Source: a virus. From it: a stretch of 23,417 nucleotides of DNA. The DNA lies in IMG/VR virus record IMGVR_UViG_3300046028_008381, positions 1 to 23,417 of that record. One strand, 5' to 3'. Position 1 is the stretch's first letter, and each line of letters starts with the position of its first letter. The position numbers and the translations under genes are program-made. The notes under the pieces were generated by a model. The model searched no databases. It worked only from the letters and a program-made list of their open reading frames with translations, and was not told the DNA's origin. This document shows, piece by piece, positions 1 to 6,772 of this stretch.

Positions 1-639
1 AGAGACGGGCTAACTTGGGCTGCCCCCGTCCTAATTGATTACAAGTTATTGAATGGTCGCCAGCCTAATGTGTTTAAGGCCAGTGACAACTCGCTTGTAA
101 TTAGCGCTGGGGATCGTTTCGGTTCATCCGGTTACGATGCGGCTGGTACGCCGATGAATGTCGGTTTCGATACCACTGGAATATCAATTCAGCGTATAGC
201 GCAGGAGTCGCTGATCACGGACGCGCTATCTGCGCCGACTGCTGGCGCAGCTTTGGTGAGAATCACAAAAGACTCTCATGGCCTGATTACTGGCGATGTG
301 ATTGAGCTTTCAGGGGCTGTTGGCTTTGCTGGTATTCCGGCAACTGAGTTGAATAAATTCCACACTGTCACCTCAATATCCAACAACGTCTTGCAGATAG
401 CAACAACGACTGTCGCCAGTGGTGTGGTTGCTGCCGGTGGTGGTTCTGCAATTAAAACCTATGCGATCTCTAAGTTCGGATATCGCACGCCAATATCACC
501 TATCTATAGCACTGACGGTGGTCAGCCGATGGCATGCGAAACCACTGCTGGCCGTGTTTGCTCTGTGTTCTATGCGCGTAAAAGCGTTAATACTAATCCG
601 GTCATATCCAGTACTTCACTAGATATTGCGCCGTTATAG
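1..639 (+). CDS. Virion structural or tail-fibre-like protein, 3' part only
   Basis: The reading frame is open from base 1 to the TAG at 637-639, so the gene starts upstream of the window and 212 residues are visible. The middle part reads HGLITGDVIELSG, then about 20 residues later FHTVTSISNNVLQI. This resembles the short beta-rich repeats (similar to the FCCH module of E1 enzymes) common in phage structural and fibre proteins. No catalytic motif, signal peptide or membrane segment is seen. It lies directly upstream of the nozzle-like gene in the late block, which supports a virion role. Three 60-base lines counted by hand give about 48% G+C, lower than the downstream late genes at about 57-60%, so it may have been exchanged between phages. 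A fibre, a decoration protein or another structural protein are all possible. Confidence 0.55.
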   Translation, partial: RDGLTWAAPVLIDYKLLNGRQPNVFKASDNSLVISAGDRFGSSGYDAAGTPMNVGFDTTGISIQRIAQESLITDALSAPTAGAALVRITKDSHGLITGDVIELSGAVGFAGIPATELNKFHTVTSISNNVLQIATTTVASGVVAAGGGSAIKTYAISKFGYRTPISPIYSTDGGQPMACETTAGRVCSVFYARKSVNTNPVISSTSLDIAPL

Positions 640-661
640 AATCTCAGCTAAAGGATGTAAA

Positions 662-2329
662 ATGTCAATAGTTTCTGTAGCACTGGCCGGTCAGCACGGA
701 ATTTCAGTAGACATAGCCCCGGCTGAACTCCCGGCAAACGCCTGGTCGTTTGGGTATAATGCAAGATTCTCGCATGGGGCTGTAAAAGCCATGCAAGGGG
801 ATCTGAAACTTCTTGAAACGGAGGAGCAATTTACCTACGCGCTGCTTACAAACATCGGCGCGAAGTATTCGGCGGAGTGGCTCCTTTGCGCGGATAACAA
901 CTTTTATGCGCTGGAACAGCACACACTTACGGATGTGACTCCAGCCTCTATGCCAGCAGGTGGGCCGCAGCCAGGGGAACTCGCCTGGTCAGGTGGTGTG
1001 CTTGGACAAGTATCCGTGGCCAATGACGGGACAAGGGCGCCCTGGGCCTGGCTAACTCCAGATCCTGCGGAAAAGCTGATACCCTTGGCCAACTGGCCCA
1101 CGACGGATACCTGCTATACCCTCCGCTCGTTCAAGCAATATCTGGTCGCATTGGGGATTACTCGGACGGGGGCGGGCGCTGGCAACTTCACCACAATGGT
1201 GAAGTGGAGTCATCCGGCTGACCCCGGGACTGTTCCGAGCTCCTGGGACGCGGCTGATCCAACGAAGGACGCAGGGGAAACCGTGCTCTCGGAAACCCCA
1301 GGGCAATGTGTGGATTGTGTAAGCCTACGAGATACCAACATCGTCTATAAGACAGATTCCGTCTGGGGTATGCAGTACGTAGGTGGCGTTTTCGTCTTTC
1401 GCTTTTATAAGATTTTCGGCGACTGGGGGATTCCGACGCGTAATTGCGCGGTGGAGTACGTCTCTGGAAAACACTTTTGCTTTACAGGTACGGATCTTGT
1501 CATCCATGACGGAAATTCGGCAAAGAGTGTTGTTACTGGAAGGTATAAGAGTCTGTTGAAACTGCTCTCCGACACACAACTTTCTTCTTGTTTTGTCTGC
1601 ACCAATCCGGCGTTTGATGAGGTCTGGTTTTGCTTCCGCCAGCAGGAGGATGAAAAGCAAGCGGTTGATACGGCGATTGTTTATAACTATCTGGAAGAGA
1701 CCTTAACCCTAAGGGCACTGCCCGATTACCGCTTCATCGGGACGGGGAGGCTGACAACCCAGCCGAGGAATACGGATACTTGGGATACCGCGCCAGGGAT
1801 TTGGGATAATGAAGGTATGGTCTGGGGCGAGGTTACGCAGATTCCAGCTTTTCAACGCCTTCTCGGGCTCGGGGAAGAGTTGCTGGCCTGGACGGATGGG
1901 GGGAGTATTATCCACGGGCCTTTTATTCTGGAAAGAACCTATATCGGGATTCCCACGCGGACGGATAAGGCGCCGGATCTTTCCTCGGTGAAGTTCGTGC
2001 GTAGGGTCTGGCCGAGGTTCACCGGAGATCCTGGGACAAAGTTATTGGTTACCTTTGGGGTTGCGGATTCAGTCGGGGAAGATATTAAGTGGAAGACCCC
2101 GTTTGAGTTTGTGATAGGGACTACCAGAAAGTTTGATATTACCTTGTCCGGCAAGGTGATGGCGATTCGGATTGAGAGCGATACTCCGGTTGAGGCGAAT
2201 CTAGTCAGGGCAACTCTTCCCGGAAAGCCGGAGACTGTGTATCCGTCTCCTGTGTATGGGCTGGTGCCGACGACGATCTGGCGCTTTAATGGCATAGATA
2301 TTGATGTTAAGGCAGCAGGGGAGATGTAA
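662..2329 (+). CDS. Probable tail nozzle/stabilisation protein (P22 gp10-like role)
   Basis: This 555-residue protein starts at the ATG at 662, preceded by AAAGGATG; an in-frame start at 626 would lie in the previous gene and has no better ribosome site. The N-terminal pattern GISVDIAPAELPANAWSFGY, then a DG/HG turn and KAMQGDLKLL, followed by repeated beta-rich segments with many Trp and Gly, resembles the beta-propeller proteins that close the tail channel in short-tailed phages. The family match is from memory of that N-terminal pattern; P22 gp10 is of broadly similar size. The stop TAA overlaps the next ATG by one base (TAATG), so the genes are translationally coupled. Function is inferred from pattern and position, and another tail-tube component is possible. 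Confidence 0.5.
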   Translation: MSIVSVALAGQHGISVDIAPAELPANAWSFGYNARFSHGAVKAMQGDLKLLETEEQFTYALLTNIGAKYSAEWLLCADNNFYALEQHTLTDVTPASMPAGGPQPGELAWSGGVLGQVSVANDGTRAPWAWLTPDPAEKLIPLANWPTTDTCYTLRSFKQYLVALGITRTGAGAGNFTTMVKWSHPADPGTVPSSWDAADPTKDAGETVLSETPGQCVDCVSLRDTNIVYKTDSVWGMQYVGGVFVFRFYKIFGDWGIPTRNCAVEYVSGKHFCFTGTDLVIHDGNSAKSVVTGRYKSLLKLLSDTQLSSCFVCTNPAFDEVWFCFRQQEDEKQAVDTAIVYNYLEETLTLRALPDYRFIGTGRLTTQPRNTDTWDTAPGIWDNEGMVWGEVTQIPAFQRLLGLGEELLAWTDGGSIIHGPFILERTYIGIPTRTDKAPDLSSVKFVRRVWPRFTGDPGTKLLVTFGVADSVGEDIKWKTPFEFVIGTTRKFDITLSGKVMAIRIESDTPVEANLVRATLPGKPETVYPSPVYGLVPTTIWRFNGIDIDVKAAGEM

Positions 2330-2571
2330 TGTATACACCGACTATCCCGCCACAAGACGATTCCAGGATACGAGACTATCTTTACGATGAGCTCTTGCAG
2401 ATTTCCTCCATATTGAATATGGTTGAAGAAGGCCGATTTCTTCCGGTACTCCATGTGGTTCCTGGACGGGTAAGAGAAGGTATGTTGGCGATTGCTGATG
2501 GCACGGATTGGAATCCTGGAGCTGGAAAGGGACTGTATGAGTTTAGAAGTGGAAACTGGGAAAAACTGTAA
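2329..2571 (+). CDS. Small virion-associated hypothetical protein
   Basis: This 80-residue protein starts at the ATG overlapping the previous stop codon and is preceded by GGGGAG six bases upstream. The first half looks helical (DDSRIRDYLYDELLQISSILN). The second half is a beta-rich tail containing EGMLAIADGTDWNPGAGKGLYEF and ending GNWEKL. That kind of tail is seen in short phage proteins next to tail genes and at the tips of fibre proteins. No enzymatic motif is visible. Its place between the nozzle-like gene and the GNAT-fold gene suggests a minor structural or assembly role. The biochemical function is unknown. Confidence 0.6.
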   Translation: MYTPTIPPQDDSRIRDYLYDELLQISSILNMVEEGRFLPVLHVVPGRVREGMLAIADGTDWNPGAGKGLYEFRSGNWEKL

Positions 2572-2989
2572 GGCAAGGCAGTTGTTTCCGGACGAATGTC
2601 TGGAGCGGGTACAAGAGCTGGCGGAGTTACTAGTCCCAGCGTTTGCGCGTTCGGCTGGAGAGATTGACGTCTGGTTGGCGCTGCGGGAATGTGCCCTGGG
2701 AAAGATGCAATGCTTTGTTGGGGAGGTTAATGGTACAATTAACGCGGCCATGATTACCTACTTCTGCAACTACCCTCTCAAGCGCATTTGCGATGTAATT
2801 GCCTACGCCGGGAACGCAAAGGACTTTTACTGGTTTAATGCCGCGCTGGAGGACTGGGCCAGAGATAACGGGGCTGTGGAAATGCGTGGGTATGGTGGGG
2901 AAAGTGCGATGCGGCTCGCAAAGCGGCATGGGTATAAGGAAGTTTACCGGGTCTACAAAAAGGATCTATCTGGAAAGGAAGAATTATGA
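2537..2989 (+). CDS. GNAT-fold acetyltransferase-like virion-cluster protein
   Basis: This 150-residue protein is read from the ATG at 2537, preceded by GGAAAGGGA; a TTG start at 2492 would add 15 residues inside the previous gene and is less likely. The layout fits a small GNAT fold: an N-terminal helix, the strand QCFVGEVNGTINAAMITYF, a long helix LEDWARDNG, and a C-terminal EMRGYGGESAMRLAKRHGYK segment that corresponds to the end of the acyl-CoA-binding fold. The glycine-rich pyrophosphate loop is not obvious, so activity is uncertain. GNAT-like proteins occur among the late genes of short-tailed phages; T7 gp13, an internal virion assembly protein, has a related fold. It overlaps the upstream gene by 35 bases and the downstream gene by four (ATGA). 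Confidence 0.55.
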   Translation: MSLEVETGKNCKARQLFPDECLERVQELAELLVPAFARSAGEIDVWLALRECALGKMQCFVGEVNGTINAAMITYFCNYPLKRICDVIAYAGNAKDFYWFNAALEDWARDNGAVEMRGYGGESAMRLAKRHGYKEVYRVYKKDLSGKEEL

Positions 2990-3882
2990 ACTGGAATATG
3001 CATAGGCACCAGGGGTGTGTACCCGGGCTCCCGATGGCGAATGGTGGAGGAGGGGGGAGTACCGAAAGTACCGGGACTACTACGAATGTGAATTACTCCC
3101 CGGAAGAGGCAGCGAGGCGGGCCCAGGTGATGGACGAGGCCCAGAGGGTTTATCAGTCCAACGCGGGAACGATTGCGAACTCGCCCTATCCCGGTTCCAC
3201 GCCTGTAGGGTTCTCGCCGGAGACTCAGGTGAGCCAGAACCTCGCGATACAGAACGCGGCGGCTGCGCAAGATCAAGTCCAGAATATCAATAATGGGGTG
3301 AATTACGGGCTTACAGGCGCCATGGATGTGGAGAATAATCCGTATCTGAATAAGGCAATTTCCGCAGCGGTAAGGCCCATCCAGGAGAGCTATACGGACG
3401 CAGGTGGGGTGATGAGCCAGATTCGCTCGAACGCTGGGCAGGCCGGGCAGGTGGGCTCTTCCAGACAGGGGATTGCGGAAGGCCTGGCTGCGGGAAGAAT
3501 GGCCCAGGCGCAAGGGGATGTTTCGGCCAAGATCGCGAGCGATGCCTACAACAAGGGGCAAGAGACTTTCCAAAAGACGCTTACGTTTGCCCCGCAAGCG
3601 ATGGAAGCGGGGATGACGCCGGTGAATTGGCTGTCGTCCGTGGGGGCACAGAAGGAGAATTTGGGCCAGCAGCAGGCGGACTATACTGCGAACTCGAAAC
3701 TCTGGGGAATGAACGCGCCTTGGATTCCGCTGCAGAATTACGCCTCGCTGGTCTATGGTGGAAGCGCGCCGAGTACGCAGCAGACGACCATGACGAGCGG
3801 AGGTGGGAATCGAAACCCGATCGGGCAGGCAGCCGGAGCCGGCTTGACCGCGGCTTCTATCTACCAGATGATGAACGCGTAA
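2986..3882 (+). CDS. Probable internal virion / DNA ejection protein
   Basis: This 298-residue protein starts at an ATG overlapping the previous stop (ATGA), with AAAGGAAG upstream. After a Gly-rich N-terminus (ANGGGGGSTESTGTTTN) it is mostly helical, rich in Ala, Gln, Asn and Gly. It contains NPYLNKAISAAVRPIQESY, then IRSNAGQAGQVGSSRQGIAEG, then SDAYNKGQETF with a following APQAMEAG segment. This is a recurring pattern in proteins upstream of the giant ejection protein in short-tailed phages. No catalytic residues are seen. The C-terminal region holds NYASLVYGG, faintly echoing the YGG ending of two genes downstream. A role in the internal core or in DNA ejection is inferred from composition and position. 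Confidence 0.5.
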   Translation: MNWNMHRHQGCVPGLPMANGGGGGSTESTGTTTNVNYSPEEAARRAQVMDEAQRVYQSNAGTIANSPYPGSTPVGFSPETQVSQNLAIQNAAAAQDQVQNINNGVNYGLTGAMDVENNPYLNKAISAAVRPIQESYTDAGGVMSQIRSNAGQAGQVGSSRQGIAEGLAAGRMAQAQGDVSAKIASDAYNKGQETFQKTLTFAPQAMEAGMTPVNWLSSVGAQKENLGQQQADYTANSKLWGMNAPWIPLQNYASLVYGGSAPSTQQTTMTSGGGNRNPIGQAAGAGLTAASIYQMMNA

Positions 3883-3891
3883 GGGGGAATT

Positions 3892-4383
3892 GTGAACTGG
3901 CTGAAACGGATCTTTGGCAGGAAGGAAGAGGCGAAGGAAGTCATTCACAAGGGCTTCCACCTGGCCCCATTCGCCTCGAGGGAAGGGATTCTCGCCCTGG
4001 AAAAGATTGTAGAAGCGGCGGCTCCGGAGGACCTGGACGGGCTGTTTCCAGTCACGCATCTGTTTGCGAACGGGGTCTGCTCGCGGGAAATCTTCATGCC
4101 GAAGGGGACGATTGTCGTCAGCCGGGTTCATAAGAATGCCTGTATTAATGTGCTTTCAGAAGGGGAGGTTGCGGTACTCTCGGAAGAGGGGGAGGTAAGG
4201 TTAAAGGCCCCTTGTAAGTTTGTGAGTAAAGCCGGGACGAAGCGAGTGCTGGTGGCTTATACCGATGTGGTCTGGAGTAACTTTATCAGAACGGATGTGA
4301 CAGATCCGGAGAAGATACTGGATGAAATGACCTTTGCGACGTTTGAAGAGTTTGATAAATATCAATTAAGACTGGAGAATTAA
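3892..4383 (+). CDS. Cupin-fold phage protein
   Basis: This 163-residue protein uses a GTG start at 3892, supported by AAGGGGG just upstream; no ATG comes earlier in the protein's frame. After a basic N-terminus (NWLKRIFGRKEE) there is a beta-rich stretch: VTHLFANGVCSREIFMPKGT, then VSRVHKNACINVLSEGEVAVL, then KAPCKFVSKAGTKRVLVAYTDVVW. That order of short strands and turns fits a small beta-barrel (cupin) domain at about residues 52-135, of a kind widespread beside phage tail genes. Only isolated His residues (56, 80) are visible and not a full metal-binding cupin motif, so the domain may be structural. Its precise role in the virion or infection is unknown. Confidence 0.6.
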   Translation: MNWLKRIFGRKEEAKEVIHKGFHLAPFASREGILALEKIVEAAAPEDLDGLFPVTHLFANGVCSREIFMPKGTIVVSRVHKNACINVLSEGEVAVLSEEGEVRLKAPCKFVSKAGTKRVLVAYTDVVWSNFIRTDVTDPEKILDEMTFATFEEFDKYQLRLEN

Positions 4384-4384
4384 C

Positions 4385-5239
4385 ATGGCGGGAATAGCGA
4401 CAGGTGCAACTCTTTCGGCAGCGGCGATTGCGGCGGCTGAAGCAGCGGCAGCAGCGGCAGCGGCGGAGGCGGCAGCAGGAGCGGTAGCGGCGGGTTCAGG
4501 TGCGCTGACTGCGGCAGGGACAGGAGCCGGGACGACAGCTGGCGCGTTGGGAACGACGGCCGGTGCTGGGGCTGGCACAACAGCTGGCACGGCTGCGGGT
4601 ACAACCGCTGGGACTGGGGCAGGAACTGGTGCGGTTGCGGGGGGAGATGCAGCTGCGAGTCTGGCCGCGCAACAGGGTGGGACGTTGACTGCTGGAAATG
4701 CAACTGGGGTGGCCGGGGCACAGGCGCCAACTGGCTTTGCCAGTATTCTGGAACCCATGGGGATGGGAAGTTCGAGCTCGACGGGCGCTATGGGTGGGGC
4801 GAATGGGCTGGTGCAGCCGGCAGGGGGTGTTCTTGGCGCGCAAGGGTCAGTAGCTCCGACAGGGAGTGGGATTACGGCAGGCTTGAGTGGGACTGGCACG
4901 GCTCCGGGCCTTACCACAGGGGCGCAAGCTACGGGTATGCAAGGCGGGCTGATGGCGGGTGGAAATATGTCGACTGGACAGATTGCCAGCGCGGCCAACT
5001 CGGCAGATGCACTGGCGGCTATGCAGCAGCTTCAACGCGCGAACTCCGCCTATAATGGAATTAACATGATGACGGCGCAGCCGCAACAGGGGGGTGTAGC
5101 TGCCCCGAGTGGTGGAAGTCCGGCTCCACAAGGGAATCCAGGCCCGGTGCAAATGCAGCAGGTTTCGGCTCCGTCTGGTGGGGCAGCCGGGCAGACGGCT
5201 CCGCGGAAGTCCCTTGCACAATTACTTTACGGAGGCTGA
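4385..5239 (+). CDS. Ala/Gly/Thr-rich low-complexity virion-cluster protein
   Basis: This 284-residue protein starts at the ATG at 4385 with GGAG six bases upstream. Residues about 10-40 are an Ala-rich, probably helical stretch; residues about 40-90 are tandem Gly-Thr-Ala repeats of the form GTTAG/GAGTG; the middle is Gly/Ser/Ala-rich; residues about 195-225 form a short Ala/Gln/Asn-rich helical segment. The end reads QTAPRKSLAQLLYGG, almost the same as the end of the next protein. The repeats on both sides of this locus explain the many open frames here on other strands. It lies inside the ejection-gene cluster, so a flexible internal virion or scaffold-like role is possible, but no family is recognised with confidence. 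Confidence 0.5.
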   Translation: MAGIATGATLSAAAIAAAEAAAAAAAAEAAAGAVAAGSGALTAAGTGAGTTAGALGTTAGAGAGTTAGTAAGTTAGTGAGTGAVAGGDAAASLAAQQGGTLTAGNATGVAGAQAPTGFASILEPMGMGSSSSTGAMGGANGLVQPAGGVLGAQGSVAPTGSGITAGLSGTGTAPGLTTGAQATGMQGGLMAGGNMSTGQIASAANSADALAAMQQLQRANSAYNGINMMTAQPQQGGVAAPSGGSPAPQGNPGPVQMQQVSAPSGGAAGQTAPRKSLAQLLYGG

Positions 5240-5240
5240 T

Positions 5241-5648
5241 ATGAACGGTTTAACTGATCCATATGGCGGGCTGTTTGCGACAGATCCTACGGTGAATCCG
5301 GCATACTTGCAGTTGCCGGCCGCGCAGGAACAACCGCCAGTGCCATACTCCCCAGAAGGTTGGGCACAGAGTAAGCTGACGGCGCAGGTCGAGGGGGAGA
5401 CTGCGGGAAGCAAGAAGCCTGACCCGAAGAAGAAAGAGGGGGAGGTTGGATTCACCCCGGAACAGATGCTGGCGCTGAGCAAGATGACTGGAGCACCGGA
5501 ACGTCTTCGACCAGCTGGTGGGGGAGGAGCAGCGGCCCCGAGGAATTCCGTCGGCCAGATGCAGATGCTGACGACACCTGGGGGAAAAGAGCAAACGGCG
5601 CCGAGAGCGAGCCTCGGGCAGATCATATATGGCGGGAGGAAATTCTGA
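5241..5648 (+). CDS. Short Pro/Gly-rich protein sharing a C-terminal peptide with its neighbour
   Basis: This 135-residue protein starts at the ATG at 5241 with GGAGG at 5231-5235, one base after the stop of the previous gene. Longer in-frame versions would lie inside that gene and lack a ribosome site. The N-terminus (NGLTDPYGGLFATDPTVNPA) is followed by a charged linker (KKPDPKKKEGE) and a helix FTPEQMLALSKM. Two related motifs close it: AAPRNSVGQM, and the terminal QTAPRASLGQIIYGG followed by RKF. The latter matches the end of the preceding protein at 11 of 15 positions. The function is unknown. The shared tail suggests the two proteins bind the same partner or are matured or packaged alike. 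Confidence 0.55.
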   Translation: MNGLTDPYGGLFATDPTVNPAYLQLPAAQEQPPVPYSPEGWAQSKLTAQVEGETAGSKKPDPKKKEGEVGFTPEQMLALSKMTGAPERLRPAGGGGAAAPRNSVGQMQMLTTPGGKEQTAPRASLGQIIYGGRKF

Positions 5649-6772
5649 TGGAAAACTTTATGATGCCGGTTCAGCCAGGGATGGCCGGGGAGCTTCCGCC
5701 GGGGATACCCCAGCAGCCGATTGGGGTTGTGCCGCCAACGCAGGTGGCTCCGGCTCCTGTTGCGCAAGCTCCTGTTGCGCCTGCCGTGAACATGCAGGAT
5801 ATTATCATGGAAGAAGGTGCGCAAGGGGATACCCCGACTGGCATGGGCTTTTTTGATAAGATACGCTCCGATCCGAAGATGACACAGGCCATGCTGATGA
5901 TGGGAACCCGTATGATGCAGGGGAACAAGCCGGGCCAGGACGATATGGGGATGATCGGGGAAGCGATGATGGCGGGCGCGACTGCGCATAATATGCTTTC
6001 GTATAATGAAAAGCAGAATGCGCTGAAGCAACAGGAATTGGATATGCGGAAGGCTGAGTCGGGGGCAAGGGTAAATCAGCTGACTCAAGATACGCAGCAA
6101 AAGGCGGAGCTCTTCCCGAATACGAAGAGGAAGCTGGAGCAGGATCTGGCGAATGCCCAGACGGATGCGGAGAAGAAGAAGGCAGAAGCTCGCATTAAGG
6201 AATTTGAGGCTGACCCAGAGCGTATGGCGAAAAGGGAAGGGCTGGAGAATAGCCGGATTTCCGCGCAGACAAACGCGAGTAATGCGAGTGCTGGGGCGAG
6301 TTCTGCGGCGGCGGAGAGTAGCCGGGCTGGTACGAGTGACAAGAAAGAAGCTGCGAAGATGCGTCAGTGGGCGGTTTCTGGCACTCCGGAGCAGAAGCAG
6401 CAAGCGCGAGATTACTTCGCTGTGGATGATCAGGCTTCGGCAGGGACACAGGCGAAAGAGAATCAGCTCAAGAGTTTGATCAAGCAGGCAAATCCGGAGA
6501 TGACGGATCAGCAGGTGTCGGCCGCAACTCTGGAGCATATGGGGACTCAGAAGGGGGAAAGGATCATCGCGCTGAAATCGATTATCGACAATGGGACTGA
6601 TGAGGATCGGGCCGCAGCTATGGAGGAGATGAAGACGATCGTGCTGAAGGGGAAGAAGCCAGCGGCGGCATCGTCTACAGCTACCCCGGCTGGTCAAGGG
6701 AAAGGTACTTGGGTTTTGACCCCTGGTAAGAATCCTGACCTTCGTTCATCCTATACTTGGAAGGCATCATAA
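5648..6772 (+). CDS. Coiled-coil internal virion protein (putative)
   Basis: This 374-residue protein starts at an ATG overlapping the previous stop (TGATG), with GGGAGGAAAT upstream. Residues about 1-50 are Pro/Gln/Val-rich and flexible. Residues about 65-115 are Met-rich (PKMTQAMLMMGTRMMQGNK, then MGMIGEAMMAGATAHNML) and could be an amphipathic or membrane-active helix. Residues about 117-210 are a strong coiled coil rich in Lys, Glu, Gln and Ala. The rest is helical and polar, ending YTWKAS. A Met-rich helix followed by a coiled coil, just before a giant ejection protein, fits an internal core protein that enters the host envelope with the DNA. This is an inference from composition and position. 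Confidence 0.5.
   Translation: MENFMMPVQPGMAGELPPGIPQQPIGVVPPTQVAPAPVAQAPVAPAVNMQDIIMEEGAQGDTPTGMGFFDKIRSDPKMTQAMLMMGTRMMQGNKPGQDDMGMIGEAMMAGATAHNMLSYNEKQNALKQQELDMRKAESGARVNQLTQDTQQKAELFPNTKRKLEQDLANAQTDAEKKKAEARIKEFEADPERMAKREGLENSRISAQTNASNASAGASSAAAESSRAGTSDKKEAAKMRQWAVSGTPEQKQQARDYFAVDDQASAGTQAKENQLKSLIKQANPEMTDQQVSAATLEHMGTQKGERIIALKSIIDNGTDEDRAAAMEEMKTIVLKGKKPAAASSTATPAGQGKGTWVLTPGKNPDLRSSYTWKAS

Noticed and set aside
2953-6697. Long minus-strand open frames opposite the virion genes (392 residues at 2953-4131 and 491 residues at 5222-6697)
   Set aside because: They lie fully opposite well-supported genes, are Arg/Leu/His/Pro-rich as expected of antisense shadows in GC-rich DNA, and show no known motif.
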